The translations under genes were made by a program, and so were the position numbers. This document shows positions 35,290 through 47,700 of a stretch of DNA of 64,000 nucleotides, piece by piece; the first letter of the stretch is position 1, and each line of letters opens with the position of its first letter. Under the pieces are notes generated by a model that had not been told where the DNA came from, searched no databases, and saw only the letters and a program-made list of their open reading frames with translations. The DNA comes from Myrica gale (taxonomy: Eukaryota > Streptophyta > Magnoliopsida > Fagales > Myricaceae): assembly GCA_963930655.1 (NCBI GenBank), contig OZ005609.1, forward strand, positions 18,549,001 to 18,613,000, given 5' to 3'.

Positions 35290-36130
35290 AAGTATCCCCA
35301 CAATAATATTATAAATATTATAATATTGACGTGTAAATAAGACTGGAACAGTAGAAGGAAGATGGCCTGTAAAGGCGTGAGTGCTTCGGCCCACACCCAA
35401 GTCAAGAGTAAAACATAATATGCCTAGGGCTGAGGGCCTATGCCCGGAGACTCAGCTAAGCCCAAAGACAGGGAAGGAAATGATATTCAAAATATGGCTC
35501 GCTCTTAACTAATTTCATCAATTTCAGCTAAGCCCAAGTCAAGTATGAAAAGAATTGCCGAGCGAAAGGAATGTTCTCCACTCTCACCTCACCCACCCCA
35601 ATCGAGGAAGAATCACTTAAATACTGCAAACTAAAGAAACAATCTACTAGTTAAGGAAAGGATTGTCGGAGATTGCAATATTGGGAATGGTCAAGGATTC
35701 TTCAATTCAAAAAGAAAAGGGAAATTGAACACCAATTAATTATATACAAGTAAAGACCAATCAAAGCCCACTCCAATCAATATAAAAATGGGGCAGGTAC
35801 ACATTTCATACTTCTCTAACTACTATTGTCCCTACGTTCTCTCCAAAAACTCATTGAGGTATTAGAGTCTCACTCTCGAACGGGCTCTAACTTGATTTGA
35901 TATTTCTCTTACAGGTATCTCTCTTGGAACTAAAGACGCTGGAAGGTTGACTATTGCATTCCGGGCCAAAAACTGCCCAGTGGTGATCGACCACGTGTAA
36001 TGCATAGACTCATTATTCACTCCAAACATATTACAGAACTCGTTCTCCTCAAATTCCACCCTCCCCCAATTTAAGTCTTAGATATATACAGCAAAAGACC
36101 CTGTAGACCACCAAAAAAATCTTCAAGAGT
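35290..36130 (+). other. Possible gypsy (Tat-like) LTR relic
   Basis: A TATAAAAATGGGGCAGG phrase near 35780 is followed by a pyrimidine-rich stretch (CATACTTCTCTAAC, TCTCACTCTCGAAC). This resembles the promoter and leader of Tat/Ogre-type LTRs. There is no partner LTR, primer site or target duplication, so this is a weak suggestion. No gene is seen. Confidence 0.25.
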
Positions 36131-36676
36131 TACGTGCAGTACCAGGTACCCCGGACCAGATTTGTGCCGAGCTTTTCTCTTAATCCTATGAGGTCTAGTG
36201 CGTTCTCTTCCGCCAGTAATGTCAACCATCCAAGCAAGAAGACTACTTTACGAGGGATATCAGGGTTATTTGACTTTTGTAGTGGAAGTACAAAAGGAGA
36301 CGAATTTGGGGCAGATTCTAGTCGCAAAGGAATTACTTGATGTATTTCCTGAAGACGTCCAGGGATTACTTCCGGATTGTAAGATTGAATTTTTTATTGA
36401 TCTACTCCCTGGAACAGCACCAGTCTCTAAGACACCTTATAGAATGACACCGTCCAAGTTATTGAAACTAAGGATCAACTACAATAACTGTTAGACAAAG
36501 GCTTCATAAGACCTAGTGTTTCACCTTGGGGAGCACCAGTTTTGTTTGTGAAGAAAAAGAATGGATCGCTTCGGATGTACATTGATTACCGAGAACTTAA
36601 TCAAGTCACGATTAATAATAGGTACCATTACAGAGAACTTAATCAAGTCACGAACTTAATCTTTTTTATCAGTTAC

Positions 36677-39600
36677 TGTCACGCCCCGAACACTATCCCG
36701 AAGGGCCAATGACAGCTGCAAGCATTCCCGATCGAATGCTCCAGCGAACTTAACTCTGACATTGCAGCGGAATTTTTTTTTATAAACTATTGAGAGAGAC
36801 GGGCCAAGGAGATTCACATATACTCAACTTACACAAAATGACTTCAATAATAATAGTTTAAGCATCATAAATACAATACATATACAAAACACTTCTTCAG
36901 TGACAGACCACAATGGTCTATGTCCACCAACATTTCAAAAGATTACATTGAGGGCATTTCCTCTCAAGATAAGTAGTCATCAGGACTCCCTTCACCTGAC
37001 ACATCTGGAATGATACAATTTAAAAATTGTGAGTCAAAAGACTCAGTAAGGGAACATGAACTTTTAAGAATGCATAATCATGAATTTCGATGTGCGTGTA
37101 TGCTTAAATGCTTGCATATGAAACACGTGCACTTGCTCTTGGAAACATATACTTGAACTTGTAAAGACACTTGATCTTGAAAAGAATTCATTTCTTATCT
37201 TGTGGGCTACATATGCTCCATTTAACCCCCGAAGTCAGGGTTGTGCATTCCCATCGGAACCGTCCCCCTTTTCCCTCGGAGACATAACATCTGGTCGAGC
37301 TAGCCCTTGAAGTGACCCAGGCCTGATGGCTAGACAAGACCCTTGGAAGTCCACACCTTCTTGCAAGCATCATTCAGTGTGGTTGCACATACCTCAAGAG
37401 CTACCCATCCTTCTTGCAAGCATCCTTCGGTATGGGTGCCCTTAGGAGTCATCTATCCTTCTCGCATTTGTCCTTCAGAGTGGATACACCTATCTTACTG
37501 GTACGGTACCGACCAACTTCAGCCCCTGAACTTGACTTGTTATAAAACTTTCATTTGCACAAAACTCTTTTTCTGTCAAGAAAATTATGCAAATGCTTAT
37601 GTCATGCTGTGTATCATTCCAGTTTTGTAAAAATGTAAGTTTTCCACTTACCTTAATCCTCCTGAGTTTCGAGTGATGCTTCGCCTATAAGCGAGTCATA
37701 TTCATTACTTAGATGCTTAGACGATAACAATCAAATAGGCATACAAAGTACCCATAGACGTTCTCGGTTTCCAAATTCGTGACTTTGAAAATGTGACTTC
37801 ACTTACATGAAATTTCTTTTAAAATTTTAGCTTTCATAAAACAGATTTGAAAACAATAATTATACACATCAAACAACTCCAACTTAAGTGAAACTCCTAG
37901 GGTATTTCCAACTCGGTCTTCCATTTCAAGATACCATACTTCTTCCATATCTTTTCTACTTGCACGGATCTATCTTTAATCATCTTCTTTCATAATCTCA
38001 ACATTCAAGATCGGATCCGTAATCATTAGACCTAACTTGAATTTGATTACCCAAAGTACTTGAAATAAACCGTCAAGGTTACTGTTTTCACCTTCTTAAT
38101 GTCCAACTCGTATTCAACTTTAGTACACTTGTGCTTCCCATCAATAACATTGATTTTAAGACCTATCCATGAAGGTCAGCAACAACATTTCACATCAAGG
38201 TTTAGTTCTCAAACCATGAACCTATAACAGACCTAATTCCATTTTCCTTGTTTCACAATTTTCAACCTTATTTTGCATGGACAAAAGTCATCAAATTCCA
38301 TCGATTAAACCTCAAAGAATGTTCTATATAGATACTACCAAGACCACTAGGACTTGACCTGATTTTCATTTTCTTTTATCTCTCAATTTTCAGTTCACAT
38401 GAGTACTAATGAACACAAACTCTTCAAACACAAATTATCTACATTGAATCCAAATCTTCAATGGCCAACCTGTGACCTTCTTGCCCTTACTTTCACTCTT
38501 CTTGCTTACTGACCTAGACCTCAATCCTCATAAATATGTTCCAGCATCACAATTCTTCTAGTCTCATACATGATTCACATCAAACTCTTAAAGACAACAC
38601 AACATGCAATCAATCCACTTAACCCGAGTGTATTTCCTCCATTTTCTCCAAAGATAACCAATGTGCTTAGGTAATTAGCTTGTTGTTCATCCATATTACC
38701 AACATGCAACACTTCTAATCAGCAAGCTAACATCAAGGAAAAACATTATGCAATGACATAGGGCAGTGAATACCATTCGGCCAACACTACTTATTTCCTT
38801 CCATTTTCGTATTATTCACTTGCATGCATGTTAGCACTTCTCCAAATACATTTGTTCATAGATTTAGGCCACTGACCGAAGCCTCACTACATCCCAATCC
38901 TAACATTTTTCACATCTATTACCAAGGTTTAACACAGCAACATCACAACAACAAAATCAAGGATTTACACTTTCAATTTAAATGCAACTAGTCCATATTC
39001 ATCAGCTCATCATCCAACATATTTTCCAAGCTTTACTGACCTAAACCGTGGCCTCTAACATCAGTGTTCAACCTCAATTCACAAGAATTCACAGCAACTA
39101 ACTTACATCCAGCAAGTCACAAGGTTCGGCCAACAAGAATCACAAATCTTATATGCATGTTAACATCTCTCCAAGAAAAGGTTTTTCATGCTCCCTTCTA
39201 CCAAAACCGTAATCATCACACATCTCCACCACCAGCAAGTTCACAACCCATCACCACATGTCAGCCAACAGATCCATATACAAGAAAATTTTCAGAGAAG
39301 ACACCATATACACATTCAGCCAAACCAAAGAATTTCCACCAAGGAGCAGAAGCTTACCTTGTTTTTCCTTCCCTTTTCCTTTCTCTTCTCCCCCTCCTTT
39401 TCTTCTCTTTCTTCTTCTGCTTCTTTTTGGTCTCCTTCTTCTCGGTCTCCTTCCCTTTCTTCTCCTTCTTCTTCTTGTCTCACGGGTTCAAGCTCTCTTT
39501 CTCCCCTTCTCTCCTTTCATCTCGGGTGCTCTCTTTGTGCAACCAAAATGAATGTGTGAACTGAGCTAAGTGTGGCGTGAGAGGTGAATGAGTGAATGAA

Positions 39601-40063
39601 ATGTGAGTGCTTGCTTTACTTGAAATGGGGGGGACTTTGTTTCCATCGCCCCACCCCATTGGCTGCAATGGATGGCAACTTTTGTCTTTTTCTCTTCTTG
39701 TCTTTTTGTTTTGTTTTGTTTTTCTTTTTTTTTGTTCACGTGACACCCTTCAACACTCCTAAATCAATCTATGTCTTTTATTTCCATCACACGTATTCTT
39801 CTAAAGATCAAAGCCCTAGCAATATTTAATTTCACATGATAGAATTTACAATATAGAAGATCACAAACCACATAGCATTTAATTTATAATTAAAAATGCA
39901 CAAAGAGGTGCTAAAAATTTTCCTTTAGATAATAAAATAAGTCCACCATACATTTTTAAATATTCATCATATCAGCCCTTAAAAGTCAAGTAACAAGGTC
40001 TTAAAATATTCAAAATGACATGGAAGAACAATTAAACTACAGGGTGCAAGTTGGGATATCACA
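36677..40063 (-). mobile_element. Solo LTR (3.4 kb, gypsy type) inside the gypsy RT
   Basis: The 3,387-bp block runs from TGTCACGCCCCGAACAC to TTGGGATATCACA and is flanked by GTTAC (36672-36676 and 40064-40068). Removing it restores reading of RT across DLFYQLQGVQVFSK-like codons. The ends read on the minus strand (TGTGATATCCC ... GGGGCGTGACA) and a CTTACTGAGTC...GACTCAC motif suit Tekay/Del-type LTRs. No internal pol, primer site or second LTR is seen, so it is a solo LTR. The low-complexity frames at 39060-39830 are not genes. Confidence 0.88.
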
Positions 40064-42255
40064 GTTACAGGGAGTTCAAGTCTTTTCTAAGATTGATCTT
40101 CATTCGGGTTATCATTAGTTGAAAATTAAGGTGGAGGATATTTTGAAAACTACATTTCGAACTCGGTATGACCATGATGAGTTTTAAGTGATGTCATTCG
40201 GATTGGCTAATGCACCACCTGCATTCATGGATAAGATGAATTGAGCTTTTCATGATTATTTGGATCGTTTTGTCGTGGTCGTCATCGATGACATCCTAAT
40301 CTATTCAAAGACTCAGGAGGAGCATGCAAAACATTTGAGGTTAACATTTTAAGTATTATGGGAGAAGTTGTATGCCAAACTCAAAAAGTGCGAGTTTTGG
40401 TTGGAGGAGATCGCATTCTTGGGTCATCTCGTCTCGAATAAGGGCCTTTCTGTAGATCCAAGCAAAGTGGATGCAGTTCAAATTGGCCAACACCAACCAA
40501 CATTCACGAAGTAAGAAGCTTTTTAGGTCTTGTTGGGTATTATTTGAGATTTATAGGAGGTTTTTCAAAGATATCAATTCCGATGATCGCAATAATACGA
40601 AAAAATGCTAAGTTTGAGTGGATAGAGGATTGTGAAAAGAGTTTTCAAAAACTAAACACAAAGACTTGTAACTGTACTAGCATTAACTATTCCATCTCGA
40701 AGTGGAGGCTTTGTGATCTTCAGCGACGCATCACAGAAGGGTTTGTGTTGTGTTTTGATGCAGAATGGGAAGGTTGTTGCGTATGCGTCTCGACAGCTGA
40801 AGGGTTATGAGCAAAATTACCCTTCCCATGATTTGGAATTAGCAGCAATAGTTTTTGCTTTGAAGATTTGGATGCATTATCTATATGGAGAGCAGTGTGA
40901 GATATTTATTGATCACAAGAGCCATAAATATTTTTTTACTCAGAAAGAGCTGAATATGAGGTAAAGAAGATGGCTGAAACTAATCAAAGATTATGATTGT
41001 ACGATTCGTTACAACTTGGGAAAGGCTAATGTAGTAGCAGACGCATTAAGTAGAAAATCATATGGAGTTTCAATGTCAGCTTTGATTAGTCAACATCATA
41101 TCAGAATGGACCAGGAGAGATCGGGGATTGAGGTTGTCGAAGATGATCATAGAGTTCTTTTGGCAAGTATGGTGATTCAATCAACTTTGGTGGAAAGAAT
41201 TAATGAATCTCAGTTGCTGGATATATGATTGATGAAACTCATAACAAAGGTCCAGAATGGTTCAAAGTCAGAATACAACATATCGTAGGATGAGATATTA
41301 AGATATCGAAATCGTCTGTGTATGACTAATAATGAGAATATTAGGAGGGTTATTTTGGAAGAAGTTCATCGATCTCTTTACACTCTTTATCCAGGGATCA
41401 CTAAAATGTATTAGGATTTGATAGAGTCTTTTTGGTGGAACAATATGAAGAGGGAGATTGTCAAATTTGTGGAGCAATGTTTAACATGTTAGCAAGTGAA
41501 GGCAGAGCATCAGAGACTAGTAGGACCGTTGCAGCCATCGCAGATTCCAGAATGGAAATGGGAGCATAGCTCAATGGATGTCAATCGCCTTTGTATTGTG
41601 ATGAAATAGGTGAACGGAGGATTTTGGGTTCAGAGATAATTCAAACAACGGTGGAGAAACTTGATTTAGTACATGAAAGACTAAAGGTTACTAAAAGTAG
41701 ACAAAAGAGTTATGTTGACAATTGTCGGCAATAACTTAAATTTGAAGTGGGTGATAAGGTTTTCTTGAAGGTAGCTCCTTTAAAAGGGGTAATGCGATTT
41801 TTGAAGAAGGGAAAATTTAATTCATGATATATTGGTTCTTTTGAAGAACTTAATCGGATTGGTCCAGTGATATATATGGTTGCATTGCCACCAAGTCTTT
41901 CAGTAATTCATGATGTATTCTATGTGTCTTTATTGCAAAAATATATTCTCAACCCTACTCATGTCATTGATTACGAACTCTTAAGGATTCAGGAGAATTT
42001 GACTTATGTGGACAAGCCTATACATATTTTGGACAAAAAAGAACATGAATACGTACAGATAAAATTCCCCTAGTAAAGGTGTTGTGGAACAATCATTCTA
42101 GAGAGGAATCTTCATGGGAATTGGAAGAAAAAATACGATTTAAGTATTCGCATTTGTTTGAAGATTGAGGTGGGAAGTCAAATTTTCAAGTCAGTAAGTT
42201 TGAAGTTAGTTCGTATAATAAATTCTGAGGATGAAATTTTTTTTAAGGGGGAGAA

Positions 42256-43029
42256 TGTAACACTCGAGATTTCTATTTTAAAACTATTTGAATTTGTTAT
42301 TTGATATTTGAGTTTAACTAATTTAAAATAGTTGAATCTTTATCTTTGACCTAGTAAAACCTTTTTTAAATTTTAAAGATTTTATATTTTTTCAAAATTA
42401 AAAGTTTAAGAGTTTAAAAGGGAGTCTATTAATAATGTGAGTCTATACATATTTACATATTGGTTTTAATTTTTAAACGACTCAATTTTTATGCCAACAA
42501 GAGGAAAAAGAAGAGTTTTGTTGCTTTAAAAAATCTAGACGAATTTTCTTGAAGCAATTTCAGGTGTTTTGAATTTCTTGATATTTTATTTCTATTTTTT
42601 TATTAGAGATCAAACCATAGGGTGTCTAGATCAAGCTTTAATTATTTCAAGATTTTTGAAATAGTTTTAATGGATTTGATAGAGTAATTGAAGTTTGGGT
42701 TCAAGATTTGTTCAGGAAAATTCAAGTTCTTGATCTGAGTAGTAGATCGAATTATATTTTTATAGCCGACCTTATACATCAAAAAATTAGGCATGTGGGC
42801 GAGTAGTTGAGATATTATTAGAATAATATATTACTCTAGTATAAGTCTGATGATGTTTATATTTGTCTTTGTGTTCTGAAACAATTTTTAAGTTTTATTA
42901 TGAGAAATTTGTTGAAGTTTTTAAATAAAGTTCATTCCTCATTTTTTTAGATATATCTTTTTAAATTAAAAGTCTAATTGTTTGTTGCTAGTAAGTCACC
43001 TTTTAGCATTTGAGGTTTAGGGAGTGACA
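42256..43029 (+). repeat. 3' LTR of the truncated gypsy element
   Basis: The LTR begins TGTAACACTCGAG right after the polypurine tract TTTTTTAAGGGGGAGAA and ends TTTAGGGAGTGACA, about 774 bp. No matching 5' LTR was found in the window. Confidence 0.75.
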
Positions 43030-43039
43030 ACATCCATTT

Positions 43040-45840
43040 TGTTTCAGGGTGCGGCCCTTCTTTTGTAACCTTGACCGGATCGTTTTTTATATGGTGGTAT
43101 GAAATCTAGTGATCTTTCTAGTGTACAAAAAAATCATACGAAGAGGTTGATGACTCATTTGCTTAATATCAAGCACATTCTTGTAATTCCTTGAATTTTT
43201 TTGAATCTGCCTTGTGCGACTCTCATGACACCCACTGGCATACAGTTCTATGTATCCCTTGACAATAATTTAAATAGATGGAAATTCTTCTCTGACCTGA
43301 GTAATGATGCGATCAAATTTAAATTTGTCCCACCATTTGACATAAAATCTGTGAGAGCGGATGTCTTGAATGATTTGATATTCCTATTTTAAGATCTATG
43401 GAATCTTGTATTTACTGGAAAATAAAGAGATGATGGGAAATTGACTTTGATGGTTATTGAATTTTAACTAGTGGAGTACAATTTCATTGCTTCCAAAAGA
43501 GGTTGGGGAAAGATGTTAGGGATAGAACCGAACATTTGCCACCCATGGTGAAACAAAGAAGGGAGTTGACTAACCAAGAATGGGTAAAAGACTCATTCCA
43601 GTAGAATAAAACTTTTGACCATGCTTCACTGTAATCATGATAATTGAAGGGAATTGGATAACCTTGGAGATCTCGCAACTCATAAGGGTGTGAACCCCAT
43701 TTTTTGCAAGACAAGATTTTGACTATGAATAGTTTATGGAAGATGATTTTTTTTGGATGGATCAAACCGATCTAAGATCGGATCAATCTTAACAGAACCA
43801 GTGCTGACTAGGATAGTTTTGTAAACACTGATTGACTTAGAAGGCTGATTTGGGATGAAATGTCATTTGGGTGACAAATATGCTTGGATAAGATCAATGA
43901 CTTGCTTCTTCTCGAGCAATTCTTTATCTTGCTGACTGCCGTCAAAGGTTGCTGCTAATTGATGAGGATCAAGTAAATGACTATGTCATGGTTCGATGTG
44001 AAAGATTTGACTGATGTAGGGTTTACATAGAAATACATATGTGTTCTTTGGAATGTAAGAAACTTTACTTTGTAGTATGTTAACTGGAGATTGGGCCGTA
44101 TTTTTTAGTCTTATCGAAGACTGGGGCGGAGACAATGCCTCAATGATTTGATATGAATCACTTGTAGTGGCTATACTGGGCTGGAGAGGTTGACTTGTGG
44201 TGGCTAGAGCTGATGCAAAGGGTGGGTTACCTATTTGGCTGGCTAAAGATGATTGGGCTCGGACTTTGGTGGTTGGGGACGACGTAGGCACTTCGCCAAG
44301 GACATGGAACCGGTTTACATTGTTGGCAAGTTGACTGGGGTTTGGATCATAGGTGCCTACATGACCTGGTTGGAGGACAATTTGATCAGAGGATGACTTT
44401 GGATTAGGTGATAGAATTAACGGGTGAGGAAGTAAATGATATTGTTTTGATTACCTTTGATATACTCAATATCAAAGTAAAAAATACTTAAAATTGCTTG
44501 CTAAGAGCAAAAATTTGTTTTGATGCAATATTTTGAACATCTTTTTCTAAAACAAATTTGGCACTTTTGTAATCAACTCGAATCAAAACTTTTGATTTAA
44601 TAAATCAGCTTGAAATTTACTTATTCATCGTACTATATATAATATTTCTTTTTTTAATAGTACTATAATTATGCTGGGCTTGATTCTAATTGCCGGAGTA
44701 AAAACCAAAAATTTGCTAAAGTGAAGCAAGAGTAACTTTTTGCTTAAGAATGTCACCATAACCAATTTCGGAAGCATCTGTTTCAACAATCATGAAAGAA
44801 TTTGGAGAAAGAATACTATGGTGAAATGACTAAAAGGATTGAAAATATGATTCATGATATCTTGGAATTCACTTGGTGCATTCTTCAAACCAAAGGACAT
44901 TACATTTCATTCATAATGTCCAAAAGGAATGGTAAATGTAGTTTTGTACTTGTCTGACTCATGGACTTGGATTTGCCAAAATCCACTTTTCATATCAAAT
45001 TTACTAAAAACAGTCGCTTTGGAAATGCGACCTATGAGATCCCGTTTGTCAGGGATCGAGTACCTAATCCATTGAAGGACCTTGTTTAGAGGCTTGTAGT
45101 TGATGACTAACTTGAGAGTTCCTCTTTCTATTTCAACATTTTTTTGGACATAGAAAGTAGAACAAGACCAAAGGGATTTACTATAACGAATGATACCTTT
45201 ACTTAAGAGATCTTCGATTTCTGTTTTGCAGAACTCCATCATCTCTTGATTCATTTAAATCGGGCGAGCTTTTTATTGGGAATGTTTTTCTCACTAAAGT
45301 CAGGGACAAAAGGTAATTTGACTATATGTTGCTTTCAATGCCAAAAAGCATTAGAAAGATTAGAACAGACTTGTTGTTCCAACTAAATTTGAAATGTTTT
45401 GATCTGAATTTGGAGATTTTGACTTGAGAGTTGTTCCTTAACTCTTTTGAAATTGATTTATTTCTTAAGAAAATCAAGACGTTGAGTTTTACTAACGACG
45501 AATTGAGAGTTTGACTTATGGAAGTTTCTTGCAACATGGCGAGTTCTCTAGGTCAAGAAGGACTAACGAAATCAAAGGTTACTTCTTGACTAAAGATGTT
45601 GGCTATAAGACTCTCACTACTTGTGGTGAAAGGATATAACAGACAAATGAAAAGAAGTATCTAAAATAACTTTCTAATCAGGCATGTTTTTTTGACCAAA
45701 ACGAAGTTTGACTTAAAGCAAACTTTGTCCTTATAAATGTGAACTTTGGATAACTTGTATTTAATTCCCATTTGACTGTCATTGACTGAGAATATATATT
45801 AAACATAGGTTTGGAAGGAAAGATCTTTTCAAAGAAAATT
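43040..45840 (-). pseudogene. Endogenous caulimovirid-like (pararetrovirus) relic
   Basis: On the minus strand, from high to low coordinates: a protease-like region (45600-45830) is followed by reverse transcriptase, whose most intact frame is 44907-45254 with VINYKPLNKVLQWIRY, FSKFDMKSGFWQIQV and PFGHYE. RNase H remnants follow (about 44460-44800), then an unidentified C-terminal ORF in pieces (43484-44291, with HSWLV and ISQIFHIEP). The NKVLQWIRY form is characteristic of plant pararetroviruses rather than LTR elements. No LTRs flank it. Stops and frameshifts split every domain, and the usual coat and movement regions are not seen. It cannot produce virus from this copy. The left and right limits are approximate. 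Confidence 0.8.
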
Positions 45841-45849
45841 TATTTAAGT

Positions 45850-46628
45850 TTTTGTAAAGTAAGGGTCCATTTGTTTGTTTATAAAACTATTATTTTATGT
45901 AAAAAAACTTTCCATTGAAATGTTTTCAAGAATTTTTTTTGTTTTTCATTGTTTGGTTATTCTTTTAATATATTTTCAAGAAAATATTTTTTAATGTTTG
46001 AAACGCTTAATGATTTATGTATTTACATAAAAAAAGGTTTAAATATTATACATACATGTTTACACTTTTAATATTAATATTTTTAATAATTATCTTGGAG
46101 GGACATTTCGATTATTTTGCATGTAATTTAATGGCCCAATCAAATGGTAGGCACAAATTGACTGTTTTGTAAACTGAGGTGGTAGGCTGGGCTTCTCGAG
46201 TTTCACCCACCCCGAACCTAACCAAACTCGATCAGGGCAAGGAAAATGAAACCTGACTCGAAATGACTCCAAAACCCAAGCCGACTTGGATAGATCGAGC
46301 TCAGGTTGGGTTTCATTAGGCTTTTTTTATTTCATTATATTATAGGTCCAAAACGTTCTAGGCTAATTTTTTTTAGGCAAAAAACGTTCTAGGTTCTAAT
46401 TTTTAAAACTTGAAGGAGACTTACTGATTTTTGCCTATAAATTTGAGACATACTATAATGTTTTAAAAAATACGAAAAGTTTGAGCGTAGTGTGTTTTCT
46501 CGAAAAGAATAGAGCTTTAACATTTAACTTGTAATTTTTTTACTTTGATTTCATTTTCAAGTGCTTGCCAATTCCATCAAAACAAGTAAAACAAATTATT
46601 GTTTTACAAGCCAACAAACCAACTTTTA
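45850..46628. other. AT-rich spacer, possible decayed MITE
   Basis: The ends GGGTCCATTTGTTTGTTTA (45869) and an inverted AAAGTTGGTTTGTTGG (near 46620) hint at a degenerate inverted-repeat element. The evidence is weak, and no gene is seen. Confidence 0.3.
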
Positions 46629-46931
46629 GGCTATGTTCCTTTCTTAAATTTTTTCAAGATTCAAATACATTCACAAAATGACAACGAAACATATTCAGAA
46701 TTCAAACACAAACACCAATACATTTTACACAATCTCTAACAATTTTTTACTTTTTTATTCAACATAAATTTTCTCTCTATATATTTTTTCACATAACTCC
46801 AGTATTTTTTTATTAAACAATTACATCAAATCATTTATCTCTCCACTTTATACAAACACCAATAAAACACTATTCAACACAAATATTCACTTCTCTAAAA
46901 TCCTATCATTTTTACTCAAACAGAACTATCC
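46629..46931. mobile_element. Tourist-like MITE upstream of the MYCBP gene
   Basis: The 303-bp element has inverted ends GGCTATGTTCCTTTCTTA and GGATAGTTCTGTTTGAGTA (the right end read inward), flanked by TTA and TAA. The ends are only partly complementary, so it is old. It has no coding content. Confidence 0.5.
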
Positions 46932-47700
46932 TAATTTTTGCTTTTTTTTTTCTTTTATGATGAAAGCAAGGCAAATGATGACATGAAATTTTTTATTAAA
47001 AATTCAAAATCATAGCCAATAAAAGTATATATAGTTGATCCATCAATTTCATTAATTCCTACCACCTCGAGAATAAAGCAGCTCGGTAGTCGGTTCTCGC
47101 TAATAAATCACGATAAAGTACGTATGCAAGAATCTGACCCTGTAATTATATTGAAAAATCACTTAGAAAAAAAATTTTGTATTAAAAAAATCGATACTTG
47201 TCATCAAAAGGGTGTAATTTAAGCAAAGAATCTGACCCCTTTTTTCGGTTTTAACGCGCTTCTCGAGATTTGCAAAAAAACACTCAAAAAGTCAAAATGG
47301 TGCCTAAAATAACAAATTAAAGATAAAGCAGAAAAAAAAAATTGTGGTGGGAGGGGGCGGTTGCCTCAAACCCCCTTTATTTAGAAATTTTCTCGTGAAA
47401 ATTTCTATCTGTCCAATTTCAGTGTGCTGACACACTGCTCCCTGGTTTCCAACCTTTTACTTTTTCGTCGCTTTCAAACCAGAACTCTCCACCAGTCCCC
47501 CCCTGTTTTTCATTCCATTTTACCTCTCTGTAAAACGTCTACTGAAAGAAAGCTGTCATCTTTCTCAGGTTGGTCTGTCATCGCTGGCAAAACAAACGGT
47601 AGGCCTGAACCCAAGTAAGAAAATTTGACCCCCAAAACGAAAACGAAGAAATTAAACCAGAGATCCCAGCACTAGTGGAGAGCTGAAGAAGAAGAAGATC

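Larger units (their letters stand above)
36140..43029 (+). pseudogene. 5'-truncated Ty3/gypsy (Tekay/Del-like) pol, interrupted by a solo LTR
   Basis: The remnant starts at the protease/RT junction (STIQARRLLYEGYQGYL, the DVFPEDVQGLLPD region, FFIDLLPGTAPVSKTPYRM). RT follows ([20 protein letters not shown]) until the solo LTR, then resumes at 40069 with VFSKIDLHSGYH, the catalytic [11 protein letters not shown] near 40285, and the LYAKLKKCEFWLE stretch. RNase H has [19 protein letters not shown] and ADALSRKS; the integrase zinc finger region follows. The integrase catalytic core is deleted near 41580. The C-terminal HDVFYVSLLQKY and a polypurine tract precede the 3' LTR. Stops and frameshifts are numerous. 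The 5' LTR, gag and most of protease are missing. Confidence 0.9.

Noticed and set aside
39060-39830. Several overlapping Ser/Leu/Phe-rich ORFs
   Set aside because: They are produced by CT-rich low-complexity DNA within the solo LTR.
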